Assembly (NCBI GenBank): GCA_903916195.1 | Contig: CAIWVP010000057.1 | Location: 1-61,934, forward strand | Direction of reading: 5' to 3' | DNA: 61,934 bases | Source: an uncultured Verrucomicrobiota bacterium | GTDB lineage: Bacteria > Verrucomicrobiota > Verrucomicrobiia > Limisphaerales > UBA9464 | In this document: positions 26,938-35,911 of the stretch, piece by piece | Position numbering within the stretch: the first letter of the stretch is position 1 | Layout: each line of letters starts with the position of its first letter | The notes under the pieces: model-generated | What the model was told of the DNA's origin: nothing | The model's input: only the letters and a program-made list of their open reading frames with translations | Database searches by the model: none | Translations under genes and position numbers: made by a program

Positions 26938-27912
26938 TCAATCCGCGCTCTCGACGGACTTCACCTTGAGCACGGGCAGCTTCCAACGGGCGTCGCGCCA
27001 CTCCTCGCCGGTGACGAAGACGTGTTTGCCTTTGAACTTGGCGAGGTCGATGGAGGGATCTTCGTTCACCAAGAAATCGAGCGTGCCTTCACCGCGGGTG
27101 CTGCGGAGCTCGAAGTTGCCCGGAGAATTGGCGTTCCAACTCCGGCGCAGGATGCCTTCACGGAGCACCTGGCGAGGAGCGGAATCCGCCAAGACCGGCA
27201 CGGCAGGCAGCGGCACCGCCGGAGCGGTGGCGGCTGCGGCGGTCTCCACCACGGCTGCGGCAGCGGGCGCGACGGTGTCCGCCGGCACGGAAGGCCTTAC
27301 CGGCGGCGGGATCGGGGCGGTCTTAACCTCGGGAACCTCGGCAGGCACCACCAGCGTGGACTCTGCGATGGCAGGGCGTGCCGCCGGTGGCTTCTCGGTC
27401 GTGGTGGCGACGGCCGGGGCCTCGGCCGGGGCATCGACTTCCTTGCGCTCGATGAGGTTGCTGGCGACGAAGGCGTAGGTGCCGGCTGGCGGCTCGATCT
27501 GAAGCCAGCCGTCCGATTCGCGGACCACGACCACGGTCGCGCCGCGCGGGAGCAGACCGATCTCGCTGTAGTTTCTGCCGGGACCGGCCCGGAGGTTGAG
27601 CGACTTGCCCTTCACCGTCTTGGTCGCACCATCCACAAGCGGCCCGTAGACCCAGACGGCGACCTGTGGAGGCAGGGCGACCTTGGTCCAATCTTTCGGC
27701 GAACTGCCGTCCACGCCGGTGCCGGCTTCCGCGCCGACCACCTCGACCGTGTCGCCTTTCTTGAGCGTTGCCAGCACCTCGCCGTCGAACGCCGGCTTGG
27801 CGCGGACGTTGGTGCGGTCGGCCTTGACGATGGCGGTCGGTCCCGCGGCCATGGCGATGACGGCGGAAAGCGCGGCCCAAGCAGCGAAGCAACGGCGGAC
27901 GGTCGGTCTCAT
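26938..27912 (-). CDS. Exported SH3-domain protein
   Basis: This 324-residue protein has a signal peptide (MRPTVRRCFAAWAALSAVIA), then two bacterial SH3-type domains (about 25-90 with TNVRAKPAFDGEVLATLKKG, and about 105-155 with SLNLRAGPGRNYSEIGLLPRG). An Ala/Pro/Val-rich linker (about 160-245) and a C-terminal small domain follow. Such SH3b domains usually bind peptidoglycan or surface glycans, so a wall-associated role is likely. It is neither a known amidase nor an endopeptidase. The start is the ATG at 27910-27912; six upstream in-frame residues (MPADFS) were rejected as less signal-like. The pseudouridine synthase gene lies upstream on the same strand. Confidence 0.7.
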   Translation of the reverse strand: MRPTVRRCFAAWAALSAVIAMAAGPTAIVKADRTNVRAKPAFDGEVLATLKKGDTVEVVGAEAGTGVDGSSPKDWTKVALPPQVAVWVYGPLVDGATKTVKGKSLNLRAGPGRNYSEIGLLPRGATVVVVRESDGWLQIEPPAGTYAFVASNLIERKEVDAPAEAPAVATTTEKPPAARPAIAESTLVVPAEVPEVKTAPIPPPVRPSVPADTVAPAAAAVVETAAAATAPAVPLPAVPVLADSAPRQVLREGILRRSWNANSPGNFELRSTRGEGTLDFLVNEDPSIDLAKFKGKHVFVTGEEWRDARWKLPVLKVKSVESAD

Positions 27913-27961
27913 AGAAAAATCTGCCGGCACCCGGGGCGCGCGGCCGGGCGAGCCTCAGCAC

Positions 27962-28681
27962 TCACTTGGCACCGCGCAAGAGCGATCTGATCTCGGGATC
28001 GGTGAGCGTGCGCCATTTGCCGACCGGCAGCTCCCCGAGCTTGATCGGGCCGATCTGCACGCGCTTCAGCTGCTCGACCTCGTGCCCGAGCACCTCGAAC
28101 ATGCGGCGCACCTCGCGGTTCTTGCCCTGGGCCAGCTCCAACTCCACGACGCTGTGGGAGTTGTTGCACGAGACCACGCGGGCCGCCTCGGCCTTCAGCG
28201 TCTCGGCGCCGTCCGAGATGCCCTTCGTGAGGCGGTCGGCATCCGATTGCTCCACGCGGCCGACCACGAATGCCCAGTACGTCTTGGTCATCCCGTACCG
28301 CGGATGGGTGAGCTTCAGGCTGAAGTCGCCGTCGTTCGTGAGGAAGATCAGCCCTTCGCTGTCGCGGTCGAGGCGGCCGACGGGGAAGAGATTGATCCAA
28401 TCCAGCGGCAACAGGTCGAACACCGTGCGGCGTCCGAGATCATCGTTCCGCGTGGTGAGGAAATCGCGGGGCTTGTTGAGCGCGATGTAGAGCTTGCGCT
28501 TGGGTCGGACGGGCCGGCCGTCGACCGTGACCTGCGTCGCGGCCGGATCGACCTTGGTGCCGGGCTCGGTGACGACCTTGCCCTCGACGGCGACGCGCCC
28601 CTCGCTAATGAACTGCTCGGCCGCGCGACGCGAGGCCACGCCGGCATCGGCGAGGAATTTCTGGAGACGGACCATGGACAT
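27962..28681 (-). CDS. 23S/16S rRNA pseudouridine synthase, RsuA/RluB family
   Basis: This 239-residue RsuA-family enzyme makes pseudouridine in ribosomal RNA. Visible parts are an S4 domain at the start (RLQKFLADAGVASRRAAEQF, ISEGRVAVEG), the catalytic loop FPVGRLDRDSEGLIFLTNDG with the nucleophilic Asp, and the C-terminal GKNREVRRMFEVLGHEVEQL typical of RluB/RsuA. The choice among RluB, RluE, RluF and RsuA needs comparison with characterised members. Two start codons lie six bases apart (28679-28681 and 28673-28675). It is the first gene of a possible rluB-SH3 pair separated by 49 bases; a terminator from the small basic protein gene lies just upstream. Confidence 0.93.
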   Translation of the reverse strand: MSMVRLQKFLADAGVASRRAAEQFISEGRVAVEGKVVTEPGTKVDPAATQVTVDGRPVRPKRKLYIALNKPRDFLTTRNDDLGRRTVFDLLPLDWINLFPVGRLDRDSEGLIFLTNDGDFSLKLTHPRYGMTKTYWAFVVGRVEQSDADRLTKGISDGAETLKAEAARVVSCNNSHSVVELELAQGKNREVRRMFEVLGHEVEQLKRVQIGPIKLGELPVGKWRTLTDPEIRSLLRGAK

Positions 28682-28719
28682 ACGGGACGGACTGGCGTGG
28701 GAGGCGGGCGGGGGGTGTT

Positions 28720-28763
28720 AAAAAACGAAGCGCGGTGACGCAGGATCCCCCGCGCACCGCGCT
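28720..28763 (-). terminator. Rho-independent terminator of the small basic protein gene
   Basis: On the minus strand AGCGCGGTG pairs perfectly with CACCGCGCT (28755-28763 with 28729-28737), with a GC-rich 17-base loop, followed after three bases by six Ts (28720-28725). It lies 31 bases after the stop of the small basic protein gene and before the pseudouridine synthase start, so it should isolate the two. Confidence 0.85.
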
Positions 28764-28794
28764 CGTGTTGGTGCCGCGCCACCGCGGGCGGGGA

Positions 28795-28950
28795 TCACTC
28801 CGGGGGCTTGGTCTTGCGCAGACCGGTGATGCGGTCGCCTTCTTTCCACTGGTTCCGGGTCTTGAGCACGGCGACGCGCTCGAAGCGTTTCAGGACATTG
28901 CGCTTACCGCCGGTGGCGGCAGCGGCGCGTAGGCTGCTGTGCTGGGACAT
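28795..28950 (-). CDS. Small basic protein, TIGR04137-type
   Basis: This 51-residue lysine/arginine-rich protein starts MSQHSSLRAAAATGGKRNVL and ends GDRITGLRKTKPPE, with a core KRFERVAVLKTRNQWKEGDR. The pattern matches the TIGR04137 small basic proteins described in Verrucomicrobia and Chlamydiae, which are proposed to associate with ribosomes; the role is not settled. I chose the ATG at 28948-28950 because MSQH is the conserved start; a 62-residue in-frame extension upstream is not conserved. No Shine-Dalgarno sequence precedes it. A strong terminator follows its stop. This gene is the best lineage marker in the window. Confidence 0.88.
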   Translation of the reverse strand: MSQHSSLRAAAATGGKRNVLKRFERVAVLKTRNQWKEGDRITGLRKTKPPE

Positions 28951-29660
28951 AAAATTGTGCTCGGACGCTGCGTTTTCCCGTCGGCCGTGCCGAACGGAGC
29001 GCGGTGTGTAACAGACCCCATCGCCGATGCAAATGGGTTTTTCAGGCTTTCTCTGGATTTCTTGGGAAGACCCACCCCTGGACGGCGCCCGGACCCGGAC
29101 GCATCCGGCGACATCGGCGGCCCGCCGCTCCCCCATGGCGGTCGCCTCCGCGCCCCGGACAAAGGCGCTTTCGCGCCCTCCCCAGTGGGACCGGACGCCT
29201 TGATCTTCTGAATCTGGCTGTCCGCCCCGTTCTTGGCCCGCCCGGCCAACTTCGCCGCGCCCGCGGCTGGATCCCCGTCCCCTTCCGCTTGGACCGACTA
29301 CCTGCGCGCCGTGGCGCGGCGGGCAGCGTTCAGCGCAGGTCGGTCTCGTAGGCCGGACTCATATCGACCGCCGCCAACGTGATCGCCTTGGGAGGTCCAG
29401 GTGCCGCCCGCAGCGGGTGTCCGCCGGGTCGTGGTCGGTGACGGTGCGCTGGCGGCGCTCGGGTTGGGGGGCTAGACCTACGCTGGCCGGAACTTCTCGG
29501 GGTTCGCAGATGATGCTCACGAAGCCGTCGGCTTCGGACGGGTGATCCATGCCCCGAACCTCCCGGCACTGCCCAAGGTCCGACCGTCGGTGGAAGTCTC
29601 GCCCGGCGAACCTCCCCCCGACTCCCCGGCGCCTCCCCGCCATTCCATAAAAAACGAGAT
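28951..29660. other. Non-coding or decayed interval
   Basis: Over 700 bases between the small basic protein gene and the hsdR relic hold no recognisable protein. The short open frames on both strands are Pro/Arg-rich with no family resemblance. The first ~80 bases, upstream of the small basic protein, should carry its promoter, but I see no clear -35/-10 pair. The remainder, next to a decayed restriction gene, may be debris of a lost accessory locus. Confidence 0.55.
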
Positions 29661-30401
29661 GGAACCCGTGAACTCACCGGCACACCCATCGAGAAGACGG
29701 ACGCGAACACGCGGGCGGTCTTCGGTGACTACATCTCCATCTACGACATCCAGCGCGCCGTCGCCGACAAGGCCACGGTGCCGATCTATTACGAGAGCCG
29801 CATCTCCAAGCTGAGCCTGAACGCCGCCGAGCTGCCGAAGCTGGACGCGGAGTTCGAGGAGATCACCGAAGGCGAGGAGCTGACGAAGAAGGAAAAGCAC
29901 AAGAACGTCGCCGCCGAGCTGCTGGAGAAGCTGCTCAAGGACGAACTCAAAGTGCGCTCCAAGCGCAACCTCGTGCAGGCGCAGGTCTTCAGCGATAAGC
30001 TCAAGAAGACCCTCAACGCTTACCACAACCGCGCCATCTCGACGATGCAGGTCATCGAAGAGCTGATCAAACTCGCCAAGGACCTCGACGCCGCCACCAA
30101 GCGCGGTGAAAACCTCGGCCTGACCGAGGACGAAGTCGCCTTCTACGACGCCCTTGCCGCGAACGATTCCGCCGTGATCGCGATGGGCGACGCCAAGCTC
30201 AAGGTCATCGCAGCCGAGTTGATCACGCAGGTGAAGAAGAGCGGGACCATCGACTGGACCCTGCGCGAAAGCGCCCGCGCCAAGATCAAGGTCATGGTGA
30301 AGCGCATCCTGAACAAACACGGCTACCCGCCGGATCTGCAGGAAGAAGCCGTGAAGACCGTGCTCGCGCAGGCGGAGCTGCTCTGCGCGGCGTGGGTGTG
30401 A
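29661..30401 (+). pseudogene. hsdR: Type I restriction enzyme R subunit (HsdR) relic, 5'-truncated with internal deletion
   Basis: The recognisable frame starts near 29670 with [15 protein letters not shown], continues [20 protein letters not shown] and [11 protein letters not shown], then jumps to [40 protein letters not shown], and ends [12 protein letters not shown]-like text ([10 protein letters not shown]). HsdR motors are about 1000 residues; here the N-terminal nuclease and first helicase motifs are missing, and roughly 300 residues between the TEGEEL block and the HxNxAxELLEKLL block are gone in frame. So the helicase cannot work. The C-terminal part that contacts HsdM/HsdS is preserved and ends properly with TGA. 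No hsdM or hsdS is nearby. Homology is from memory of the family; the exact junctions are approximate. Confidence 0.8.
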
Positions 30402-30501
30402 GGCGAAGGCAACGCGGATCCAGGCGCCCTTCCCTCCTGCCCTACGGCCCGCCATGACGGTTGCCTTGGCGGTCCGGGCGGAGGCATCTTCGCTGCCTCC
30501 C

Positions 30502-33500
30502 ATGGTGAGACCTATCCTGTCAACCCGCTGGATCTGGCTGCTCGCGCTGTTGCTGGCCCGCCAGGCCTTCTCCGCCGCAGCCGCACCCACGGCCGATTTC
30601 CGCGCCCGCGAGGCGCTGGCGGTGCTCAAGGCGGAATGCTTCACCTGCCACGGCGAGGAGAAGAAGAAAGGCGGCCTCGTGCTCACCTCCCGGGAGTCGC
30701 TGCTCAAAGGCGGCGAAGAAGGACCGGTGGTCCGGCCGGGACGACCCGATGCCAGCAAGCTGGTCACCTCGTTGGCGGCCGGCGTCGAGACGCACATGCC
30801 GCCGAAGAAGCAGCTCGCGCCGGCGCAGGTCCGCGCCATCCGCGATTGGGTGAAGCGCGGTCTCGCTTGGGACGCCGCGGCGCTCGATGACGATCCGTCG
30901 AGACTCGCGCCGGTCGCGCTCGCGCCGTTGCCGGATTCGTACCGGCCGGTGATGGCGCTGGCGCTTTCCCCGGACGGCAAGCGGCTCGCGGTCGGACGCG
31001 CCGGATCGCTCCTGGTGCACGACCTCTCGCGGACGAACTTCCCCGCCATCGCCCGGATCGAGGCGCATATCGACGCCGTGCAATCGCTCGCCTGGAGCGC
31101 CGACGGGGCCCGGGTGGCGTCGGGTGGATTCCGCCGGATCGTGCTCTGGGACGGCGTGGCCGCGACGCCGGAGCGCGTGGTCACCCACGGGCTGTCCGGC
31201 CGTGTCGCCGCCATCGCCTTCGCGCCGGACGGACAGACGCTCGCCATCGCGGACGGCGAGAGCGGTCGGACCGGGATGGTGCGGTTCGTCGACGTCGCGA
31301 CCGGCAAGGTCACCGTGTCGTGGCCGGCGCATTCCGACGACCTGCTCGGCATCGAGTTCAGCCGCGACGGCAAGCGGTTGCTGACCGCGGGCGGCGACCG
31401 CTTGGTGAAGGTCTGGGACGTCGCGACGCGGCAACCGGTCGCGGTGCTGGAAGGCCACACGGCGCAGGTGATGTCCGCCGCGTTCAACCCGGATGCGACG
31501 CGCGTGGTCAGCGGCGGCGCGGACAAGCAGCTCAAGGTCTGGGACATCGCGACCAAGGAGAAGATCATCGCGCTCGGAAGCCCGGTGGCATCCATCACCG
31601 CGGTGGCGTGGCCGGGTGACGGCGCGTCGATCTTCGCGGTGACGGATGCCGGCGGAGTCTTCCGCTACACGAACCTGAAGACCCACACCGGCGAACAGAG
31701 CTCCGCTTCCGGCGACGAACGCCGATTGGGCGACCTGGCCGACGCCGCGATGTGCGTGGCGGTGTCGGCCGACGCCAAACGGATCTGTGCCGGCGGCCAC
31801 GACGGCTCGGTGCAGATCTGGGACGACGATGGAAAGCTCTTGGGCACGCTGTCCCCGGCGATGGCGATCGCTTCCGACGGGACGGCGGCCCAACGCCCGG
31901 AAGCGTCGAAGGCGCCGGGGCCTGCCGTCGCTCCGGGATCGGTCCGACTCGGCGCCGGCAGGAAGCCCGCCGAGTCGGGCAGGCTGGAAGCCCCTCCTTC
32001 CCGGCCGGTCGCCGCAAGACGTCCGGCTCGTGCCGCGCTCCGACCGTCCGACGCGGTCTCGATCGCCGTGGAACCGTCCGGGCTCCACCTTTCCGCCGAT
32101 TCGCCGCGCCACGGGATCCTCGTCACCGCCCGGACGGCCGACGGCTTCGAGGTGGACGTGACGGATGCCGTCCGCTTCAGCGCCGGACGCAAGGCGCCCT
32201 TCCGGCTCGGCGACGCGGGCGAAATGTTCGCGACGCATCCCGGCGCCGGCACGTTGTCCGTCCGGTTCGGCCGGCACGAAGCGGTGGTGCCGGTGACCGT
32301 CGACGGCGATCCGGACGCGCCCGGGGCGATGTCGGCGGCGGCGGCGCGTCCGCCGAGTTTCCTCCGCGACGTGTTGCCGGCGCTGAACCAGGCCGGTTGT
32401 TCCGCGGGATCCTGCCATGCGAAGCCGGACGGTCAGAACGGGTTCAAGCTCTCGGTCTTCTCCTACGACCCGAAGGCCGACCTCGCCGAGATCGTGAAGG
32501 ACGTCCGCGGTCGCCGGGTCTTCCCGGCCGCGCCGGACGAGAGCCTGCTGCTGCTCAAGCCGCTCGGCGTCGTGCCGCACGAGGGCGGACAACGCTTCGC
32601 GCGCGGATCGGAGACGCACCGGCTGATCGCCCGCTGGATCCGCGAGGGCATGATCTACGCGGCGACCCACGAGCCGGTGCTCCGCAGCGTGACCGCCTTC
32701 CCCAAGGAACGCCGCTACCGCAAGGGGGCGACGCAGCGGCTGCTGGTGACGGCGCACTATTCGGACGGCTCGGAGCGCGACGTGACCCGGCTGGCGTCGT
32801 TCGATTCGAACGACAAGGAGATCGCCAAGGTCGACGAGCACGGGCGCATCGCCATCGGCACGCTCACCGGCCAGGGCGTGGTGGTCGCGCGGTACATGGG
32901 TTTCGTCGGTGATTCGCAGGTCCTCGTGCCGGCGGAGCATCTGTTGCCGGCCGAGAGGTACGCCGGATCGCCGCGGGAGAACTTCATCGACGAGCTCGCC
33001 TACGCCCGGTTCCAGCGGCTCGGGTTGTTCCCGTCCGATCTCTGCACGGACGCGGAGTTCCTGCGCCGCGCGAAGCTCGACGCGATCGGGCTCCTGCCGA
33101 CGCCGGCGGAGGTCCGCGCCTTCCTGGCGGATCCGTCGCCGGACAAGCGGAAGAAGTTCATCGCGCAGGTGCTCGACGACCCGGCCTACGCGGATTTCTG
33201 GGCCAACAAATGGGCGGACCTGCTGCGGCCGAACCCCGACCGCGTGGGCGTGAAGAGCGTGTTCACCCTCGACCGGTGGCTGCGCGTCCGCTTCCAGGAG
33301 AACCAGCCGTACGACCAGTTCGTGCGCGAGATCCTCCTGGCCGAGGGCTCGAACCATCGCGACGGCCCGGCGGTGATCTACCGCGACCGCCGCGAGCCGC
33401 CGGAGCTGACCACCATGTTCAGCCAGCTCTTCCTCGGCACGCGGCTCGAGTGCGCCAAGTGCCACCATCATCCGAACGAGAAATGGAGCCAGGACGACTT

Positions 33501-34458
33501 CTACCAGCTCGCCGCCTACTTCGGTCCGCTGAAGCAGAAGGGCGCCGGTCTCTCGCCGCCCATCTCCGCCGGCACCGAGACGTTCTTCTTCGCCCCCGGC
33601 GGCAGCGTGAAGCATCCCGTCACCGGCGAGGTGATGTCGCCGCGTCCGCCGGATGGACCGGCCACCGCGGCCGGCACCGGCGATCCGCGCCGCGCACTCG
33701 CGGATTGGCTGACCGCTCCGGGCAACCCGTTCTTCGCGCGGGCCGCGGTCAACCGCGTCTGGGCGAACTTCTTCGGCCGCGGCTTGGTGCATCCGGTCGA
33801 CGACTTCCGCGTGTCCAACCCGTGCGTGGATCCGGCGCTGCTCGACGCGTTGGCCGCTGATTTCGTCGCGCACGGGCACGACCTCAAGCACCTCATCCGG
33901 ACCATCCTCGCGTCGCACCTGTACCAGCTCAGCTCCACGCCCAACGAGACGAACCTGGCCGACACGCGCAACTTCTCCCGCGCCTATCGCCGCCGCCTGC
34001 CGGCCGAGGTGCTGCACGACGCCGTGGACGACGCGACCGGGGTGCCCGACACCTTCGCCGCGTTGCCGGCCGGCGGACGCGCCACGCAGGTCTGGAGCTA
34101 CAAGATCGAATCGCGGTTCATGGACGCCTTCGGCCGCCCGAACTCGAGCAGTGATTGTCCCTGCGAGCGCGACATGCAGTTGAGCGTAGTCCAGTCGCTG
34201 CACCTCATGAACTCGAAGAACCTCCAGTCGAAGCTGTCCGATCCGGCCGGCCGGATCCACCGGCTCGCCGCGGGCGACCGTCCGCCGGCCGGCGTCGCCG
34301 AGGAGCTCTACCTGCTGACGTTGGGGCGCCCGCCCACCGCGCCCGAGCTGGAACGGAGCACCGCGGCCTTCTCGGCCGAAGGCGCGACGCGGACGACCGC
34401 GACCGAAGATATCTTCTGGGCGCTGGTGAACTCGCCAGAGTTCATCCTCAACCATTGA
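30502..34458 (+). CDS. Exported cytochrome c/WD40/DUF1549/DUF1553 protein
   Basis: This is an 1318-residue exported protein. A signal peptide (about 1-29) precedes a planctomycete-type cytochrome c domain with CFTCH at 46-50, then WD40 repeats from about residue 130 to 440 (repeated [27 protein letters not shown]). An Ig-like domain follows, then a C-X4-CH site (CSAGSCH near 632), a second Big_2-like domain ([15 protein letters not shown]), DUF1549 from about 826, a third haem site [12 protein letters not shown] near 983, and DUF1553 from about 1060. These PVC-type genes are usually paired with DUF1501, as here. They are thought to act in extracellular or periplasmic breakdown of complex polymers, but no reaction is proven. 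The ATG at 30502 fits the signal peptide. Confidence 0.88.
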   Translation: MVRPILSTRWIWLLALLLARQAFSAAAAPTADFRAREALAVLKAECFTCHGEEKKKGGLVLTSRESLLKGGEEGPVVRPGRPDASKLVTSLAAGVETHMPPKKQLAPAQVRAIRDWVKRGLAWDAAALDDDPSRLAPVALAPLPDSYRPVMALALSPDGKRLAVGRAGSLLVHDLSRTNFPAIARIEAHIDAVQSLAWSADGARVASGGFRRIVLWDGVAATPERVVTHGLSGRVAAIAFAPDGQTLAIADGESGRTGMVRFVDVATGKVTVSWPAHSDDLLGIEFSRDGKRLLTAGGDRLVKVWDVATRQPVAVLEGHTAQVMSAAFNPDATRVVSGGADKQLKVWDIATKEKIIALGSPVASITAVAWPGDGASIFAVTDAGGVFRYTNLKTHTGEQSSASGDERRLGDLADAAMCVAVSADAKRICAGGHDGSVQIWDDDGKLLGTLSPAMAIASDGTAAQRPEASKAPGPAVAPGSVRLGAGRKPAESGRLEAPPSRPVAARRPARAALRPSDAVSIAVEPSGLHLSADSPRHGILVTARTADGFEVDVTDAVRFSAGRKAPFRLGDAGEMFATHPGAGTLSVRFGRHEAVVPVTVDGDPDAPGAMSAAAARPPSFLRDVLPALNQAGCSAGSCHAKPDGQNGFKLSVFSYDPKADLAEIVKDVRGRRVFPAAPDESLLLLKPLGVVPHEGGQRFARGSETHRLIARWIREGMIYAATHEPVLRSVTAFPKERRYRKGATQRLLVTAHYSDGSERDVTRLASFDSNDKEIAKVDEHGRIAIGTLTGQGVVVARYMGFVGDSQVLVPAEHLLPAERYAGSPRENFIDELAYARFQRLGLFPSDLCTDAEFLRRAKLDAIGLLPTPAEVRAFLADPSPDKRKKFIAQVLDDPAYADFWANKWADLLRPNPDRVGVKSVFTLDRWLRVRFQENQPYDQFVREILLAEGSNHRDGPAVIYRDRREPPELTTMFSQLFLGTRLECAKCHHHPNEKWSQDDFYQLAAYFGPLKQKGAGLSPPISAGTETFFFAPGGSVKHPVTGEVMSPRPPDGPATAAGTGDPRRALADWLTAPGNPFFARAAVNRVWANFFGRGLVHPVDDFRVSNPCVDPALLDALAADFVAHGHDLKHLIRTILASHLYQLSSTPNETNLADTRNFSRAYRRRLPAEVLHDAVDDATGVPDTFAALPAGGRATQVWSYKIESRFMDAFGRPNSSSDCPCERDMQLSVVQSLHLMNSKNLQSKLSDPAGRIHRLAAGDRPPAGVAEELYLLTLGRPPTAPELERSTAAFSAEGATRTTATEDIFWALVNSPEFILNH

Positions 34459-34522
34459 ATCGGAAGCGCCCGTGACGACGTCAGCTTCCTCAACGATGGC
34501 TTCACAAGACGACCGCGACCGA
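34392..34522. repeat. Direct repeat pair, 15 bases each
   Basis: GACGACCGCGACCGA occurs at 34392-34406 inside the end of the cytochrome/DUF1553 gene and again at 34508-34522 in the gap before the DUF1501 gene. Both copies continue with nearly the same bases (AGATATC and GATATCG). It looks like a small duplication; no function is evident. Confidence 0.8.
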
Positions 34523-34542
34523 GATATCGTCACGCCAGCACC

Positions 34543-35898
34543 ATGACCGGACTCACCCACGACTGCGGCGGCATGCCGCGCCGGGATTTCCTCCAGCTCG
34601 GCCTCGGCGGACTGCTCGGTCTCGGCTTCACCGACGTGCTGCGGATGCGCGCGGAGGCCGCCACCGCTGCCGGCGCGGCTCCGCTGGCGGCCAAGGCCGG
34701 CGCGAAGCCGGCCAACTGCATCCTCATCTGGCTCGACGGCGGACCGTCGCACTACGAGACCTTCGACCCGAAGCCCGACGCGCCGTCGGAGATCCGCGGC
34801 GACTTCAAGACGATCGGCACGTCGGTGCCGGGCATCCGCTTCAGCGAGGCGGTGCCCGAGCTGGCCAAAGCGGCCGACAAGTTCACGGTCATCCGCTCGA
34901 TCTGCCACAAGGATCCGAACCACGGCGGCGGCAACCACTACATGATGACCGGCGCGCCCACGCCGGTGCCGGTGGCCTGCGGCGCGTTCGTCACCTTCCA
35001 TCCGTCGTTCGGGTCGGTCGTGTCGTGGCAACGGGGCCAGCACGAGGGCCTGCCGCCCTACGTCTCGATGCCGTCGGTGACGCGCAGCGGCGGACCGAAC
35101 TTCCTCGGCGGCAAACACGCGCCGTTCGTGATCGACGGCGGGCCGAACTCGGCGGGCTTCAAGGTGCGCGATGTCGTGCTGCCCGGCGAGATCAGCGAAG
35201 GCCGCGCCGCCACGCGACGAGGACTGCGGACCGCGCTCGACGGCATGCGCCGCTATGCCGACAAGCTGGCCGACGATCCGGCGGTGACCTTCGACGAGTA
35301 TCTCCAGCAGGGCGTCCAACTGGTGATGTCGCCCAAGGCCCAGGCCGCCTTCGACCTGGCGCGCGAGGACGAGAAGGTCCGCGATTCCTATGGCCGCAAC
35401 GATTTCGGGCAACGGCTCCTGATGGCGCGCCGGTTGGTCGAGGTCGGCGTGTCGTGGGTGACGGTCAACCACGGCGGCTGGGACCACCACACCAAGCTGT
35501 TCGAGGCCTACAAGGGCGACCACGTGAAGAACATGGACCGTGGCGTCGCAGCGCTGATCCAGGATCTCGACCAGCGCGGCCTGCTCGATTCCACGCTGGT
35601 GGTGCTGCTCGGCGAGTTCGGCCGCACGCCCAAGGTCAACAAGGACGCTGGCCGCGACCATTGGCCGCACGCCATGTCGGTGCTCATGGCCGGAGCCGGC
35701 TGTCCGCGCGGCGCGGTCGTCGGCGCGACCGATGCCAAAGGCTACGCCGCGGCGGAGAACGTCTACCGGCCGGAGGATTTCGCCGCGTCGCTCTACACCA
35801 AGATGGGCATCGATCCGGCGCAGACGCTGCACACGAACACCGGCCGTCCGGTCCAGCTCGTGAACAACGGCCGGAGGATCAAGGAGCTGTTCACCTAG
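34543..35898 (+). CDS. DUF1501 protein, Tat-exported
   Basis: This 451-residue DUF1501 protein is related to alkaline phosphatase/sulfatase-fold proteins. A twin-arginine signal (MPRRDFLQLGLGGLLGLGF, residues 11-29) suggests export in folded form. The core begins NCILIWLDGGPSHYETFDPK and includes FTVIRSICHKDPNHGGGNHY, VTVNHGGWDHH and VVLLGEFGRTPKVNKDAGRD followed by HWPHAMSVLMAGAG. The conserved Asp/His set could bind metal as in the phosphatase superfamily. It follows the cytochrome/DUF1549 gene after 84 bases, and this pairing recurs through Planctomycetes and Verrucomicrobia. Its substrate is unknown. Confidence 0.9.
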   Translation: MTGLTHDCGGMPRRDFLQLGLGGLLGLGFTDVLRMRAEAATAAGAAPLAAKAGAKPANCILIWLDGGPSHYETFDPKPDAPSEIRGDFKTIGTSVPGIRFSEAVPELAKAADKFTVIRSICHKDPNHGGGNHYMMTGAPTPVPVACGAFVTFHPSFGSVVSWQRGQHEGLPPYVSMPSVTRSGGPNFLGGKHAPFVIDGGPNSAGFKVRDVVLPGEISEGRAATRRGLRTALDGMRRYADKLADDPAVTFDEYLQQGVQLVMSPKAQAAFDLAREDEKVRDSYGRNDFGQRLLMARRLVEVGVSWVTVNHGGWDHHTKLFEAYKGDHVKNMDRGVAALIQDLDQRGLLDSTLVVLLGEFGRTPKVNKDAGRDHWPHAMSVLMAGAGCPRGAVVGATDAKGYAAAENVYRPEDFAASLYTKMGIDPAQTLHTNTGRPVQLVNNGRRIKELFT

Positions 35899-35911
35899 CG
35901 CCGGGGGCCCT

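Noticed and set aside
27913-27961. GC-rich gap between the pseudouridine synthase and SH3 genes as a terminator
   Set aside because: A partial CCCGG/CCGGG pairing before five Ts exists, but pairing is weak and several structures compete.
29330-29710. Open frames before the hsdR relic as genes of a restriction system
   Set aside because: They are Pro/Arg-rich on both strands and show no HsdM, HsdS or nuclease motifs.
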